The notes under the pieces: model-generated
The model's database searches: none
What the model was told of the DNA's origin: nothing
What the model saw: only the letters and a program-made list of their open reading frames with translations
Position numbers and translations under genes: made by a program
Shown: positions 27,517-35,883 of the stretch, piece after piece
Numbering within the stretch: position 1 is the stretch's first letter
Layout: the number at the start of each line of letters is the position of its first letter
NCBI GenBank assembly: GCA_036823195.1
Contig: DAISGI010000018.1
Span: forward strand, 1 to 50,181
Source: UBA4874 sp002399435
Lineage (GTDB): Bacteria > Bacillota > Clostridia > Caldicoprobacterales > DTU083
Length of the DNA stretch: 50,181 nt
Reading direction: 5' to 3'

Positions 27517-27579
27517 GGTTGAAAACAACCGGCTTTAACCCTTCAGGAGAGCTCCCACCAGGAGAACTCCTGATGGGAG
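27517..27579 (-). promoter_or_regulatory. Two intercistronic RNA hairpins between binding-protein genes
   Basis: The first hairpin in transcription order (27552-27579) pairs CTCCCATCAGGA with TCCTGGTGGGAG around a tiny loop. The second (27517-27530) pairs GGTTG with CAACC around TTTT. Neither is followed by a T run, so they are not normal terminators. Such hairpins after a binding-protein gene commonly shield its mRNA from 3' decay, raising its level above that of the permeases, as known for malE-malF. That role here is inferred. Confidence 0.6.
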
Positions 27580-27605
27580 AATCCATTCATTCCATGCAAA
27601 GAGAA

Positions 27606-29081
27606 TCATTTTCCCTTAAATATGACCTGATCCAGCAAGCCCTGAACTTCAGGTTTGATACTCTCATACACCTCGGCAGGAGTGGTTTCCAACTGAAGGA
27701 TTTGGGTATTTGTCGTTTTGAGCTTGCCTCTGACTGTGCTCACCACACGGCTCAAATCACACTTTACATTGGCATACAGCATTTCAAAAATTTCTGCCGA
27801 TTCCTCATCGGACAACTCCGTCATCATTTCATCCTTCAGAATATTTTTCTTCGAGCAGCGGTTTGCAATTGCGACCAGTACCGCAGCAACTTCATCCGGC
27901 TTTTCTATGTTGTTGAAAATGTGGAAGATGGAATCATTATAAGTAACAACGCAGTAATCCGTTGCTTTCGGTCCCATTGGCACAGGGATCATTCCATATT
28001 CATCCGCCATATTGGCGCGGTATTTTGACTGGGCAGAATAATTGCCGCAATAAAATACATATTTTCCGTCCATAAACAGCTGATCTTCATCTTCATCGTT
28101 GTTCGGATGAGGATAAACATACCCCGCCTTCAGCAAATCCACAACAAAATTGTTGGCCTCCAGAGTGTTTTCCTGAAGCGGATCAAACTGATAGCCTTTC
28201 GGTGTATTGTTCACATAAGTACCGTTGTTGGCAAACACAAATAATGGAGTAAAAATGCCTTCGTGTGCGTATCCAATGGGATAAACTTCTCCACCCGCTT
28301 TTGAGGTGATTGTCTCACAGCACTTTTTAAATTCTTCGAACGTCCATTTTTTCGTTTTGACTAAATCATAGATATCAGGCAGTCCATATTTCTCAGCCAG
28401 AGTTTTATTAAACACCATAACACCACGTAATACATCCGTCGAGCCTTTGGCAAGAAAATGCACGCCAAACTGCTTGCCGAACATATGGGCAAATTCAGTT
28501 TGGGGGAGCCATGAATTTCCTTTCAGATCGATGATCTTGTTATCCGTTAAATCCATAACAATATTCTCGCTGTACAAAGACTCCATTTGAGAGCCGGTAA
28601 TATCCATCGCCAGAATATCGCCCAATGTATTTCCTGCTGCCTTTTCGGTAAGGGCACGTGCCACAAGGTCTCTGCCTTTAATCTCTTCCACTGTGATTTT
28701 GCAGTTATAATCTTTTTCAATCTCAGCCAGAGAATCTACAACTTCAAGTACTGCGTTGGGTGTCGATGTCCCTTCTTCAGGATTCTTTCTCCAGCGATTT
28801 GGAAAGCCAGACAAAAATTTAATCTCTCTGCCTTCCAGATCCATAGGCTTTTCCTTAAAAACAGCATCTTTGATATGGGGATTCGATGCTTCTTTCTGCC
28901 CGGATTTCTTTTTAGAATCAGCGTCGTTGGTCTTTGAAGAATCCTTAGATTTATCACTATCCGATTCTTTGGCTTGATGCGGATTATTCTGAGGAGTAGC
29001 TTTACCTGTACATCCTCCAACAAATACACTTAACAGAAACAACATAGACAACAGAGCCGCAATCTTTCTTTTACCTTTCAT
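27606..29081 (-). CDS. Sugar-binding lipoprotein (paralogue 1)
   Basis: A 491-residue extracellular solute-binding lipoprotein. The signal peptide ends in lipobox VFVGGC, followed by a Ser/Asp/Lys-rich linker to about residue 70. The binding domain opens with EGREIKFLSGFPNRW and carries typical family blocks GVMVFNKTLAEKYGLPDIYD and KKWTFEEFKKCCETI. It is closely related to the gene just upstream: DLLKAGYVYPHP, EDQLFMD and LVAIANRCS are shared word for word. The two stand together before the giant binding protein, giving three binding proteins for one or two permease pairs. A possible promoter lies directly in front. Confidence 0.92.
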   Translation of the reverse strand: MKGKRKIAALLSMLFLLSVFVGGCTGKATPQNNPHQAKESDSDKSKDSSKTNDADSKKKSGQKEASNPHIKDAVFKEKPMDLEGREIKFLSGFPNRWRKNPEEGTSTPNAVLEVVDSLAEIEKDYNCKITVEEIKGRDLVARALTEKAAGNTLGDILAMDITGSQMESLYSENIVMDLTDNKIIDLKGNSWLPQTEFAHMFGKQFGVHFLAKGSTDVLRGVMVFNKTLAEKYGLPDIYDLVKTKKWTFEEFKKCCETITSKAGGEVYPIGYAHEGIFTPLFVFANNGTYVNNTPKGYQFDPLQENTLEANNFVVDLLKAGYVYPHPNNDEDEDQLFMDGKYVFYCGNYSAQSKYRANMADEYGMIPVPMGPKATDYCVVTYNDSIFHIFNNIEKPDEVAAVLVAIANRCSKKNILKDEMMTELSDEESAEIFEMLYANVKCDLSRVVSTVRGKLKTTNTQILQLETTPAEVYESIKPEVQGLLDQVIFKGK

Positions 29082-29104
29082 TTCTCACTCATCCTCTCAT
29101 TTAT

Positions 29105-29133
29105 AGAATAATTTCAAAGTTTTCACTTGTAAA
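29105..29133 (-). promoter_or_regulatory. Possible internal promoter before binding-protein paralogue 1
   Basis: On the minus strand TTTACA (29128-29133) is 17 bases from TATTCT (29105-29110) in the 72-base gap between the two binding-protein genes. It may give extra transcription of the cluster from paralogue 1 onward. Confidence 0.4.
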
Positions 29134-29153
29134 ACTCAAGCTGTATTACTTTT

Positions 29154-30365
29154 TTAGTCAATCTTCTGTTGATCCATATTGATTTTCGTCTGATCCAAAG
29201 CCGTCTGACATTTTGCTTCGATCTCCTTCAATGCTTCGACAGGAGTCTGCTCGAGGGATAAAATCCTTGTACTCGCTCCTTTGATGGCAACTCTGACATC
29301 GCTCACCGAGCGGCTTATATCAATAATCGCATCACGATACATACTCTGCAGCATCTCTGCCGATTCCATATTCGGCAGCGCATATAACAGTTCGTCCTCT
29401 ATCAGATTTTTATAGTCCCTGGAGCACCGGTTTGCAATAGCAACCAGCACGGCGCAAACCTCTTCGGGCTTATCTATCCCTTCAAATATATGATAGATGA
29501 AATCGTTATATAAAACAGCGCCGTATTTCGTTCCACCTTTCCCGATAGGTGCCGGCAACAATCCATATTCATCCGGCATTTCCTTTTTAAATCTTCTCAT
29601 AGCAGAATAAGTCGTAAAGTAGAATACAAGCTTTCTGTCCATAAAAAGCTGGTCTTCATCAAAGGCTTTGTCATCGGGATGCGGATACACATAACCGGCT
29701 TTCAGCAAATCCACGATGAAGTTCAATCCCTCCATGGTAGCATCTTTAAAAGGATCGTACTTCCAGCCTTCCGGCGTGCTATCCACAAAGGCACCGTTAT
29801 TCCCAACTACTACGGTTGGCGTAAACATGCTTTCTTTTAAATAACCTATTGGATATACCTTGTCGCCATATTTTTCAACTATCTTTTCGCATATCTGTTT
29901 AAACTCGTCATAGGTCCATCGATGGTTACGGACCAGATCATACGGATTCTCCAGGCCTATTTCATCATATAGTGTTTTGTTGAATACAATACAACCGCGT
30001 ATAATATCACCAGATGTCTTGGGAATAAATGACACACCATAATGGTGACCCAACATATATGCAAAATCGGAAGACGATAACCACGGATTTTGACCAATGC
30101 CGATGATTTCACTGTCTTCCAGAGGCATTATGATCTCCTGCCCATATAGCTTTTCCATATAGGAACCGGCAATATCCATCTCAAGGATATCTCCTAAAAC
30201 ATCTCCGGCCGCTTTGGCTGTGACAGCGTCTTCCACCAGAGGTTTGCCCTTCTGCTCCACAACCGTAATCTTGCAGTTATAATCCTTTTCGATCGACTTC
30301 AGAGCTTCCACTGTTTCGACAACATAGTGATCCGTATTTTCAACGGTTTCGTTCAAAGTCCAATT
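29154..30365 (-). CDS. Sugar-binding lipoprotein (paralogue 2), N terminus lost in a gap
   Basis: The frame is open with no start codon or stop up to the N run, and reads NWTLNETVENTD at its edge, aligned with residue 95 or so of paralogue 1. The first apparent start (TTG at 30356) is not real. From there the two proteins align throughout, with shared IEKDYNCKITV, AKAAGDVLGDIL, DLLKAGYVYPHP, EDQLFMD and VLVAIANRCS. About 95 residues including the signal peptide and lipobox must lie in the gap. Apart from that it looks intact and ends in QTKINMDQQKID. It is the first gene of the long cluster and presumably has its own promoter beyond the gap. Confidence 0.88.
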   Translation of the reverse strand, partial: NWTLNETVENTDHYVVETVEALKSIEKDYNCKITVVEQKGKPLVEDAVTAKAAGDVLGDILEMDIAGSYMEKLYGQEIIMPLEDSEIIGIGQNPWLSSSDFAYMLGHHYGVSFIPKTSGDIIRGCIVFNKTLYDEIGLENPYDLVRNHRWTYDEFKQICEKIVEKYGDKVYPIGYLKESMFTPTVVVGNNGAFVDSTPEGWKYDPFKDATMEGLNFIVDLLKAGYVYPHPDDKAFDEDQLFMDRKLVFYFTTYSAMRRFKKEMPDEYGLLPAPIGKGGTKYGAVLYNDFIYHIFEGIDKPEEVCAVLVAIANRCSRDYKNLIEDELLYALPNMESAEMLQSMYRDAIIDISRSVSDVRVAIKGASTRILSLEQTPVEALKEIEAKCQTALDQTKINMDQQKID

Positions 30366-30465
30366 NNNNNNNNNNNNNNNNNNNNNNNNNNNNNNNNNNN
30401 NNNNNNNNNNNNNNNNNNNNNNNNNNNNNNNNNNNNNNNNNNNNNNNNNNNNNNNNNNNNNNNNN
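30366..30465. other. Scaffold gap (100 N), sequence truly missing
   Basis: The flanks share no overlap, unlike the gap at 22.7 kb. The interrupted gene lacks about 95 codons that are not found on the other side, so at least about 280 bases are missing and the 100-N length is a placeholder. Confidence 0.9.
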
Positions 30466-30708
30466 AGGAACTGTTCGTCATTTCAACCTGGGTTCGATAA
30501 AGTTCTGCTTCATGTTTGGATACAACTAAAAACCATTTCTATATTTTCCCTGAATACAGGTATATTTAGATACACTAAGATTCCTATTCGTCAATGGGAA
30601 CTAGGTAAGTTACTTACTAATACTAATTCCAGTATAAAAGCAAAACGAACCTTTTACTTTGACAATATTGCTTTCCTTAAACTTTGGTATATAGGAAAAT
30701 TGCGGAAC
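30466..30708. other. Non-coding stretch between gap and GH28 gene, possible promoter
   Basis: This AT-rich stretch holds no gene I recognise. A plus-strand frame is open from the gap to a stop at 30712 (about 82 codons) but has no start codon, binding site or family resemblance. On the minus strand TTGACG (30589-30594) is 16 bases from TATCTA (30567-30572), pointing into the binding-protein gene. A 13-base palindrome GTAAGTTACTTAC (30605-30617) lies just upstream of that -35 box and could be an activator or repressor site. Confidence 0.4.
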
Positions 30709-32118
30709 TTATAAATTCTTGCTCTTCTCCTTTTCTATTTCAGACAATTCCGTGCCGCTGCAATTCCGGAACGAGAGAATCGGATCCTCCTGTATCAGAA
30801 GTCTCATCTTATGAAACTTCAAATCCTTCCCATAAGCGCATTTCACCCCCCTTTCTGCGGTAAAGCAGCAATTTTCCAGATGAATATTCTTTATTGGCAT
30901 CTCCGGAAGGCCCAAAATGGAAATTGCCTGGCCTGCATGGATGCAGGTGATACCCTGAATGGAAATATCCCGGAATTCGGGAGTACCCTCTGATACCGGC
31001 AATGCGTCCTCTGTCTCTGCGAAGATCCTTTCACTGTTATAACGGGTTGTCATTAAAATACCTTCCTTTAAAATATCCTTCATCCGGATATTGTCTATGG
31101 ATATCTTCTCTACAACCCCACCTCTTCCCCTGCAGCTTTTCAATCGGATTCCAACATCCGTACCCATAAAAATGCAATCGGATACATGAATATTCTTTAC
31201 ATCCCCGGACATCTCGCTTCCCACTACAAATCCACCATGCCCATGATAAACAGTGCAATTGCAAATACTTACCTTCTCACAGGCGACACCCCGTTCTCTT
31301 CCCTCCTGGTCTTTTCCGGATTTCATGCATATTGCATCGTCCCCAACATCAAAATCGGAGTGGGACACCATTACATTTTTACACGAATCCAGATCCAGTC
31401 CATCTCCATTCTGCGCATACCATGGATTTCTTACTGAGATATTGGAAATCATTACATTTTCGCACAGTAAGAGATGAATGCACCACGCCGGCGAATTCTG
31501 AAAAGTTGGTCCGTCCAGCAATATTTTTTGGCATCGTGTCAAATTCAAAAGTGCTGGCCGGGCAAACCTCTTATGGGATTCGTATGCCTCCCTGTCTGCT
31601 TCCGCCTTGTGCTTTTTAAAAAATTGTTCCCCTTCTGATGCTTGCTTTTCAGGCCACCATGTCTGGCTATCGATATTGACAAATCCACCGGAATGAACCA
31701 ATCGGTTCCATTGACTTTCTGTCATCTTTGATCTTTTGACGGGCCTCCATGCTTCTCCGGAACCATCAAAAATGCCTTTTCCGGTTATTGCAATGTTCTT
31801 CAAATCTATTCCGTTTATTGGAGAAACGCACCTTACTGTATCCTGTCCTTCAAAATTGGAGGAAACAAGCGGGTAATCGTCGATGCTTTTACTGAATACA
31901 ACAAGCGCACCTTCCTGTACATGTAAATCTACATTGCTCCTTAAAGATATCGGACCGGTCCGCCATACTCCGGCAGGTACGACAACCCTTCCTCCGCCTT
32001 TCAGGCTGCAGTCTTCCACTGCCCTGGCAATCGATTCGGTATTCCTGTGAATGCCGTCTCCTTTTGCTCCATACTCCGTAATGTTAAAATCCTGTTCCGC
32101 AAACAAAGGGGCTTTCAT
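30709..32118 (-). CDS. GH28 polygalacturonase-like glycosidase, cytoplasmic
   Basis: A right-handed beta-helix enzyme that hydrolyses galacturonan or related pectic oligomers. All four GH28 sites are visible: NGDGLDLDSC (replacing NTDG), GDDAIC with the paired Asp, YHGHGGFVVGSE and RLKSCRGRGG. The opening FNITEYGAKGDG and VPAGVWRTGPI are family-typical. The NGDGLD form and lack of a signal peptide fit exo-acting enzymes that work on imported oligosaccharides. The frame reaches 32133; the ATG at 32118 is preferred because GGAGG lies 8 bases before it, giving 469 residues. It is divergent from the AraC regulator gene, which may control it. A possible 34-residue small ORF precedes it. Confidence 0.9.
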   Translation of the reverse strand: MKAPLFAEQDFNITEYGAKGDGIHRNTESIARAVEDCSLKGGGRVVVPAGVWRTGPISLRSNVDLHVQEGALVVFSKSIDDYPLVSSNFEGQDTVRCVSPINGIDLKNIAITGKGIFDGSGEAWRPVKRSKMTESQWNRLVHSGGFVNIDSQTWWPEKQASEGEQFFKKHKAEADREAYESHKRFARPALLNLTRCQKILLDGPTFQNSPAWCIHLLLCENVMISNISVRNPWYAQNGDGLDLDSCKNVMVSHSDFDVGDDAICMKSGKDQEGRERGVACEKVSICNCTVYHGHGGFVVGSEMSGDVKNIHVSDCIFMGTDVGIRLKSCRGRGGVVEKISIDNIRMKDILKEGILMTTRYNSERIFAETEDALPVSEGTPEFRDISIQGITCIHAGQAISILGLPEMPIKNIHLENCCFTAERGVKCAYGKDLKFHKMRLLIQEDPILSFRNCSGTELSEIEKEKSKNL

Positions 32119-32140
32119 CATTTCTTCCTCCAAAATGTTA

Positions 32141-32245
32141 TTACGCCGGTTTTTTGTGGCTTTTATAATGCTTTTTCCGGTTATCGCACCGTTCTCCCAA
32201 ACAGTTCTGCATCTTATTCCATAAAGGGAATTCCATTTTATGCAT
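32141..32245 (-). CDS. Possible 34-residue small protein upstream of GH28
   Basis: A short frame in the leader of the GH28 gene starts at the second of two adjacent ATG codons, 7 bases after GGGGAG, and stops 22 bases before the GH28 start. The product begins MHKMEFPLWNKMQNC and ends in a Lys/His-rich tail. I recognise no family. It could be a leader peptide whose translation couples to GH28, a small basic protein, or chance. The good binding site is the main support. Confidence 0.3.
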   Translation of the reverse strand: MHKMEFPLWNKMQNCLGERCDNRKKHYKSHKKPA

Positions 32246-32323
32246 CATATCACTCCCCAGCTGTTTAGTTTATTCTTCCGTCAAACAAAGTCTACTCTGT
32301 TACTATATAACAATATCTTCTTC

Positions 32324-32366
32324 TTTACTTTCACAGAATTGCTATGTATAATGGTTCTTGTATAAT
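32324..32366 (+). promoter_or_regulatory. Promoter region of the divergent AraC gene
   Basis: Two overlapping candidates are present: TTTACT (32324-32329), 17 bases, TATAAT (32347-32352); and TTGCTA (32339-32344), 16 bases, TATAAT (32361-32366). Both point to the AraC gene 30-45 bases downstream. The opposite promoter for GH28 must lie in the same 250-base intergenic region but I could not fix it. Confidence 0.55.
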
Positions 32367-32396
32367 AATATTGCTTTTTAATAGAAGGTGTTCTGT

Positions 32397-33287
32397 ATGA
32401 AAATCAAGGATGAACCTTTGTCACAGAAAGAAAGCTTTCGGATAGAATATACCCCGGCACCCAAAAAACAGAATATGCCTTTGAATCATTATCATAACTG
32501 CTATGAAATATATTATTTTCTTGGGAATGCGGCAACATACTTTATTGGAAACAAATCCTACCAGGTGAATAAGTACGACGTCGTATTTGTAGACAAATTC
32601 ACATACCATAAGACCTGGTATGAGAAAGGGGAGAAAGGTGAAAGATTCCTGATCTATATCAGCGATGAAGCCTTTAATATCATTCCGGATCAGGATATCA
32701 GAAACAAGATCCTGCTCATGTTTCAAAAGAAAAAGCTTTCCTTCCCGAATCCATTTAATCGGAGATTATTTCACAAGCTGACGGAGCAGATCTATCCGGC
32801 CTCTACACAGCAATCGGAACCAATATCGAAGCTAAAGGCACTGTTTTCCTTATTGAATTTACTGCTTTCCATGGCGGAAATGGTAGACAAAGGGAAGGTC
32901 CTGGAAAGCAGCGCAAAAGCCAATTCAAGGGAACAGCGGATCGCTCGGGTTGTTGATTATATTAACTCCAACTATAACGACCCGATTACCCTGGGCATGC
33001 TATCCGAGCGATTTTACATAAGCAAATACTATTTATGCCATAGCTTCAATGAGGTTACAGGAAGCAGCATCATGGATTTTGTTACGGAAAAAAGAATTAT
33101 CGAAGCGGAAAAGCTTCTCCGATATTCCGATCTTAATATCACCCAGGTTTCCGAGGCAGTCGGATTTAATACGATCAGCTATTTTATAACACTTTTTAAG
33201 AAGAAATACCAGTGCACCCCTACTGCCTTTCGTAAAAAAGTGAATTTTAATGATTCCAAAAATACCAGTCAACTAACTATACCATAA
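32397..33287 (+). CDS. AraC-family transcriptional regulator with N-terminal cupin
   Basis: A 296-residue one-component regulator. The N-terminal third is a cupin-like sugar-binding barrel (NHYHNCYEIYYFLGNAATYF and YDVVFVDKFTYHKTWYEK). The C-terminal 100 residues are an AraC DNA-binding domain with two helix-turn-helix units (ITLGMLSERFYISKYYLCHS and NITQVSEAVGFNTISYFITL). A GTG start at 32388 is possible, but the ATG at 32397 has AGAAGG 8 bases before it. It is the only clear plus-strand gene in the window. It is divergent from the GH28 gene and convergent with the PL22 gene, so it probably controls the pectin genes on both sides. The gap to the PL22 stop is only 18 bases. Confidence 0.9.
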   Translation: MKIKDEPLSQKESFRIEYTPAPKKQNMPLNHYHNCYEIYYFLGNAATYFIGNKSYQVNKYDVVFVDKFTYHKTWYEKGEKGERFLIYISDEAFNIIPDQDIRNKILLMFQKKKLSFPNPFNRRLFHKLTEQIYPASTQQSEPISKLKALFSLLNLLLSMAEMVDKGKVLESSAKANSREQRIARVVDYINSNYNDPITLGMLSERFYISKYYLCHSFNEVTGSSIMDFVTEKRIIEAEKLLRYSDLNITQVSEAVGFNTISYFITLFKKKYQCTPTAFRKKVNFNDSKNTSQLTIP

Positions 33288-33305
33288 AATGGTAGATATA
33301 TTACC

Positions 33306-34457
33306 CTATTTCAGAGTCTCATAATCTCCCGGCGCCATATAAACATTGCAGTTCCCTTCCCGGTCTGATGTAAACAATATCATGGAATCATCAGGAAACC
33401 AAACTGGATGCGGGTGACTATTTTGAGCATTCCATGACGTCCCGTGAGTACACAATATCTTTTGCCTGGCAAGACCATTATCATATTTTACAAGGGAAAT
33501 ATAATCATTCCCATTTTGAGGACCTCCGACAAGATAAGCTCCATCCGCAACGCCATAACTCTCAGTGGAATCAACTTGTACATGCATGGGCTTCCTGCCC
33601 GGCTTGTATTCATACATAGACATATTTGAACCATCCGGATTGATAAATAGATCAGCACATTTCCATTCATGAGAAGGGCTTTTCCGTCTTCCATATTGTG
33701 TACAAATGCGTCCGCTGTGGGTAAACACTTCATGGCCTGCACGCTCCACATAACGCTTTGTTTCAACAATTGGCCAAACCTCGGAAGTGGAAGGACGAAC
33801 AATCCAGGTTCTTTGGACTAAATGCCAGGGGCCTTCATGACAGAAACATACGATATCGGAATCAACCGGACTTGTATTCACATGACTGATCCATTCCCGT
33901 TCTCCCCAAATAGCCTTAGCACTTTTATCCTTAACATTGACCTGCATAATTACACTGGATGGCCTGCGAAATAAGGTCTCATTCATATGGGAATAGATCT
34001 TTCCTGTACTCATGGACAGATTCAAATTCTCTGAATATGCAAAGTGGATCAAATTTCCATCCCCTGTAATGGAAAGAATAGAGCCATGGAATCCTTGCGG
34101 CAGTGTATAGTAGCTTTCTTCATCCAGCGTATCCAGGGCCACTGATTTGAGAGTATTATCTGCCCAATAATAAGCAGTCATGGTATTTGGGTCAAGGAGT
34201 GCACTGCCGGGTTGTACATGGGGTTCATCCGTTAATTGAATCATACTGCCTGTGGAAATGATAAGATCGTATAACTGCCAGGTACCCGTCCTGTCCGAAG
34301 CCACTAAAACATGCTTTCCGTCAAATGAGAAAAGAGGTTGAGTAAAATATGGATGAAAGGTATTCCCTATATTTGGGCTCAATCGAATAACTTCCACCCC
34401 TGTCATAGGGTCTTTGACGGTGATTTCCTCCCCTTTTAGAACATTTCCTTTTGCCAT
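33306..34457 (-). CDS. Oligogalacturonate lyase-like protein, PL22
   Basis: A 383-residue seven-bladed beta-propeller close in length to the 386-388 of known oligogalacturonate lyases, which cleave unsaturated digalacturonate in the cytoplasm with Mn2+. Family blocks are present: ISHVNTSPVDSDIVCFCHEG, ERAGHEVFTHSGRI, MHVQVDSTESYGVADGAYLV and SHPHPVWFPDDSMILFTSD. His residues in AGHE, MHVQ and SHPHP are candidates for metal binding and catalysis by family analogy. GGAGGAGG precedes the ATG. No signal peptide is present. It stands downstream of a sulfatase and a GH106-like gene, and near GH28, giving a coherent pectin-breakdown set. The propeller fold also occurs in TolB-like proteins, so activity is likely but unproven. 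Confidence 0.82.
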   Translation of the reverse strand: MAKGNVLKGEEITVKDPMTGVEVIRLSPNIGNTFHPYFTQPLFSFDGKHVLVASDRTGTWQLYDLIISTGSMIQLTDEPHVQPGSALLDPNTMTAYYWADNTLKSVALDTLDEESYYTLPQGFHGSILSITGDGNLIHFAYSENLNLSMSTGKIYSHMNETLFRRPSSVIMQVNVKDKSAKAIWGEREWISHVNTSPVDSDIVCFCHEGPWHLVQRTWIVRPSTSEVWPIVETKRYVERAGHEVFTHSGRICTQYGRRKSPSHEWKCADLFINPDGSNMSMYEYKPGRKPMHVQVDSTESYGVADGAYLVGGPQNGNDYISLVKYDNGLARQKILCTHGTSWNAQNSHPHPVWFPDDSMILFTSDREGNCNVYMAPGDYETLK

Positions 34458-34520
34458 GCTGACTTGCCTCCTCCATCCTGCTGAATTTGAAAACAGCTAA
34501 ATAAGGCAGTTACGTCTTGT

Positions 34521-35828
34521 CTAGTTTATATCACTCCTTTCAGCCATATCATCCAGGCTGTGTTGCTCCTTTATCTTAGCCATTAATTGTTCGGCGATTT
34601 TCGGAAAATTTGACACCTGATTATGTTCTTCCAGTGGATCTTCCCTTAAGTTAAAAAGCTCCTGCCCTTCTCTGTGAACAATTAGTTTCCAATCTCCCTG
34701 ACGCAAAGCAAACCGATCATGGGTAAGATCCCAATAAAATAATCTTTGCGGGTACTCTTCATTCCCCTTTTCCTTGTCTTTCAGCAAAAGAGGGAGAATA
34801 TTGACTCCATCCCACTTGGGATCTTCTGGCACAGGACAATCAAGCAGCGCAGCAAAAGTAGGCATCCAATCCACAATATTGATTGGTTCTTCCAATTTAA
34901 AAGGCTTCAACCGTCCAGGCCAGGAAACGATACCCGGAGTTCGGATTCCTCCCTCATACAGTTGGGCTTTATGACCCCGAAGCGGATAATTACTGCCCAG
35001 CCGTGGTGTATCGTCATGTCTTCCCGGATATTTCGCAATGTCCTGTTTCGGATTTATCGTTACCGCACCGTTATCCGATGCAAACACAACGATGGTATTG
35101 TCTGTTTGATCAGAGCATTTGAGGAACTCCATCAGTTTGCCAATACAATAGTCCATATGACTGGTGTATGCAGCATAAGTCTTAAACGAACGATCTCTGT
35201 CCGAATCGGCATCATATTGGGCTGTGGAATAATGATCAACCCATTCCTCAGGCGCACGGACAGGAATGTGTACAGCAGTATAAGGGATATAGCAGAACCA
35301 TGGATTTTCCTGCTCCTGCAGCCAATCCAATGCTTCCCGGGTGATTAAATCCGTAGCGTGCCCTCTTTCTTCAATTAAAGTGCCGTTACGATGCCACGTA
35401 AACGTATAAGGTCCCCGCTTATACCGATGTGTATATGGATCAATCCCGCCTGCCAAACTCCCATAACTGTAATCAAATCCATACATGCCAGGAAAAAATT
35501 CAGGATCCGATCCCAAATGCCATTTTCCAAACAATCCGGTAGTATATCCGGCATCTTTAAACATTTGAGCCATAGTCCAATATCCATCCGGAAATACAGG
35601 CTGATTACTCGGTACGGTAGCATGTTTGCCAAATCTTGAAGCATAACGTCCGGTCAATAGGGACGCTCTGGTCGGTGTACATACCGGACATACATAATGA
35701 CAATCCAATTGCACTCCGGTTTGAGCCATGCGGTCAATGTTCGGTGTTTGGATAGCAGAACCGTGATAACTGACGTCTCCCCATCCCAAATCATCCGCCA
35801 ACACAAACATCACATTAGGTTTATCCAT
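34521..35828 (-). CDS. Cys-type sulfatase, cytoplasmic
   Basis: A type I sulfatase of 435 residues. The N-terminal metal site is FVLADDLGWGDVSYHG, the modification motif is CTPTRASLLTGRY with Cys50 as the formylglycine precursor, GKWHLGSDPEF follows, and the second metal site is FASDNGA. GGIRTPGIVSWPG is family-typical. An anaerobe would need an anSME-type radical SAM enzyme to mature Cys50, and none lies in this window. There is no signal peptide, whereas most polysaccharide sulfatases are exported. It sits between GH106-like and PL22 genes with short gaps, which suggests removal of sulfate from an imported oligosaccharide, although typical land-plant pectin is not sulfated. The exact subfamily and substrate are unknown. 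Confidence 0.88.
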   Translation of the reverse strand: MDKPNVMFVLADDLGWGDVSYHGSAIQTPNIDRMAQTGVQLDCHYVCPVCTPTRASLLTGRYASRFGKHATVPSNQPVFPDGYWTMAQMFKDAGYTTGLFGKWHLGSDPEFFPGMYGFDYSYGSLAGGIDPYTHRYKRGPYTFTWHRNGTLIEERGHATDLITREALDWLQEQENPWFCYIPYTAVHIPVRAPEEWVDHYSTAQYDADSDRDRSFKTYAAYTSHMDYCIGKLMEFLKCSDQTDNTIVVFASDNGAVTINPKQDIAKYPGRHDDTPRLGSNYPLRGHKAQLYEGGIRTPGIVSWPGRLKPFKLEEPINIVDWMPTFAALLDCPVPEDPKWDGVNILPLLLKDKEKGNEEYPQRLFYWDLTHDRFALRQGDWKLIVHREGQELFNLREDPLEEHNQVSNFPKIAEQLMAKIKEQHSLDDMAERSDIN

Positions 35829-35883
35829 TAAATGATCTCCTCATCTTATTTCGGATTATTCTGTCGTTCCGGGTATTGGCAGG

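Noticed and set aside
29154..30356. Complete 400-residue binding protein starting at 30356
   Set aside because: The start is a TTG inside an open frame that continues into the gap, and alignment to the paralogue shows about 95 residues missing.
33278..33300. Bidirectional terminator between convergent AraC and PL22 genes
   Set aside because: TACCAT-AAA-ATGGTA pairs for only six bases with no T run on either strand.
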